Shown here: positions 63,588-64,000 of the stretch, in pieces
Numbering within the stretch: position 1 is the stretch's first letter
Layout: every line of letters begins with the position of its first letter
NCBI GenBank assembly: GCA_910587515.1
Contig: CAJULW010000035.1
Location: 124,001 to 188,000 of the forward strand
Origin: an uncultured Duncaniella sp.
Lineage (GTDB): Bacteria; Bacteroidota; Bacteroidia; Bacteroidales; Muribaculaceae
DNA length: 64,000 nucleotides
Direction: 5' to 3'
Notes under the pieces: model-generated
What the model saw: only the letters and a program-made list of their open reading frames with translations
Told to the model about the DNA's origin: nothing
The model's database searches: none
Position numbers and translations under genes: made by a program

Positions 63588-64000
63588 TTAATTTTTAGCG
63601 TTTTTGAAAGGGAGACCGAATTCCTTGAGAAGAGCATAACCTTCTTCGTCAGTGTTGGCTGAGGTAACGAAAGTAATGTTCATACCCATAAGCTTGTTGA
63701 TTGTATCTATATTGATTTCCGGGAAAATGATCTGCTCGGTGATACCGAGAGTATAGTTTCCACGGCCATCAAGCTTGCTTTCGATACCCTTGAAGTCACG
63801 GATACGGGGAAGAGCGACGCGGATAAGACGTTCGAGGAACTCATACATTTTCTCGCGACGCAGTGTGACCATCACACCGACAGGCATTTTTTTACGAAGT
63901 TTGAAGTTCGAAATGTCCTTGCGGGAAAGTGTAGCGACCGCCTTTTGTCCGGTTATAGCCGTGATCTCGTTAATGGCTGTCTCGATAAGTTTCTTATCCT
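63588..64000 (-). CDS. rplE: Ribosomal protein L5, 5' part outside the window
   Basis: 5S rRNA-binding protein; the frame is open to the window edge and continues beyond it, so the N-terminus is missing. The visible part includes [20 protein letters not shown], the [15 protein letters not shown] segment and the C-terminal [18 protein letters not shown]. An internal ATG at 63887 is not the start. Confidence 0.96.
   Translation of the reverse strand, partial: DKKLIETAINEITAITGQKAVATLSRKDISNFKLRKKMPVGVMVTLRREKMYEFLERLIRVALPRIRDFKGIESKLDGRGNYTLGITEQIIFPEINIDTINKLMGMNITFVTSANTDEEGYALLKEFGLPFKNAKN

Noticed and set aside
1..64000. CRISPR arrays, insertion sequences, restriction or anti-phage systems
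   Set aside because: No regularly spaced repeats, transposase genes or recognisable defence genes were seen; the sirtuin and nuclease have better housekeeping explanations.

Overview
The window is a chromosomal segment of a Bacteroidales bacterium. A gut Muribaculaceae-type lineage is my inference, not something I could test. Supporting signs are a SusC/SusD outer-membrane pair, repeated matches to the Bacteroidetes promoter (TTTG, about 20 bases, TAnnTTTG), weak or absent Shine-Dalgarno sites, a Bacteroidetes-type tyrosine recombinase, and the usual Bacteroidetes order of the spc/alpha ribosomal operon. Most of the window is housekeeping; only 2.0-8.5 kb looks accessory.

Layout. 0-2 kb: homoserine acetyltransferase (metX) and a DMT exporter. 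2-8.5 kb (minus strand): a tyrosine recombinase, then a SusD/SusC pair with a long leader and no glycan enzymes or regulator. 9-16.5 kb (plus): queF-queC (queuosine), a membrane-anchored M15-like protein, a giant AsmA-like protein overlapping a HAD phosphatase, and aroB. 16.5-22.5 kb: an outer-membrane barrel, tRNA-Arg(ACG), an orphan copy of the susC start region, tadA, a zinc-less sirtuin, topA and a pseudouridine synthase. 22.6-27 kb (minus): M3 dipeptidase and a TPR protein. 27-33 kb (plus): dxr, an RseP-like protease, an RlmI-like methyltransferase and an M49 peptidase. 33-35.7 kb (minus): a cytoplasmic GH13 enzyme and a patatin. 35.7-42.6 kb (plus): holB, an AddB-like nuclease, hemW, a degenerate GDPD and a CpsB/YwqE-type PHP phosphatase. 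42.7-46.4 kb (minus): a second patatin, the TIGR03915/TIGR03916 DNA-metabolism/radical-SAM pair and a small lipoprotein. 46.7-53.8 kb: aldo/keto reductase, OmpA-like porin, transketolase, an 845-base noncoding stretch with a structured core, and an MFS sugar transporter. 54-64 kb (minus): a small membrane protein, then rplQ-rpoA-rpsD-rpsK-rpsM-rpmJ-infA-map-secY-rplO-rpmD-rpsE-rplR-rplF-rpsH-rpsN-rplE, with rplE running off the window.

The genes that plausibly work together are tRNA-Arg(ACG) and TadA (which makes inosine at its wobble base), QueC and QueF (preQ0 synthesis and reduction), the DNA-metabolism pair, and the ribosomal/secretion operon. No complete new defence or mobile system is visible. 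The least explained signals are noncoding: a 28-base exact duplicate of the susC start region upstream of tadA, a structured spacer of about 320 bases inside the spc operon between rpsN and rpsH, a candidate structured RNA at 51.6-52.2 kb, and a strong promoter plus hairpin reading into the 3' end of the M49 gene.
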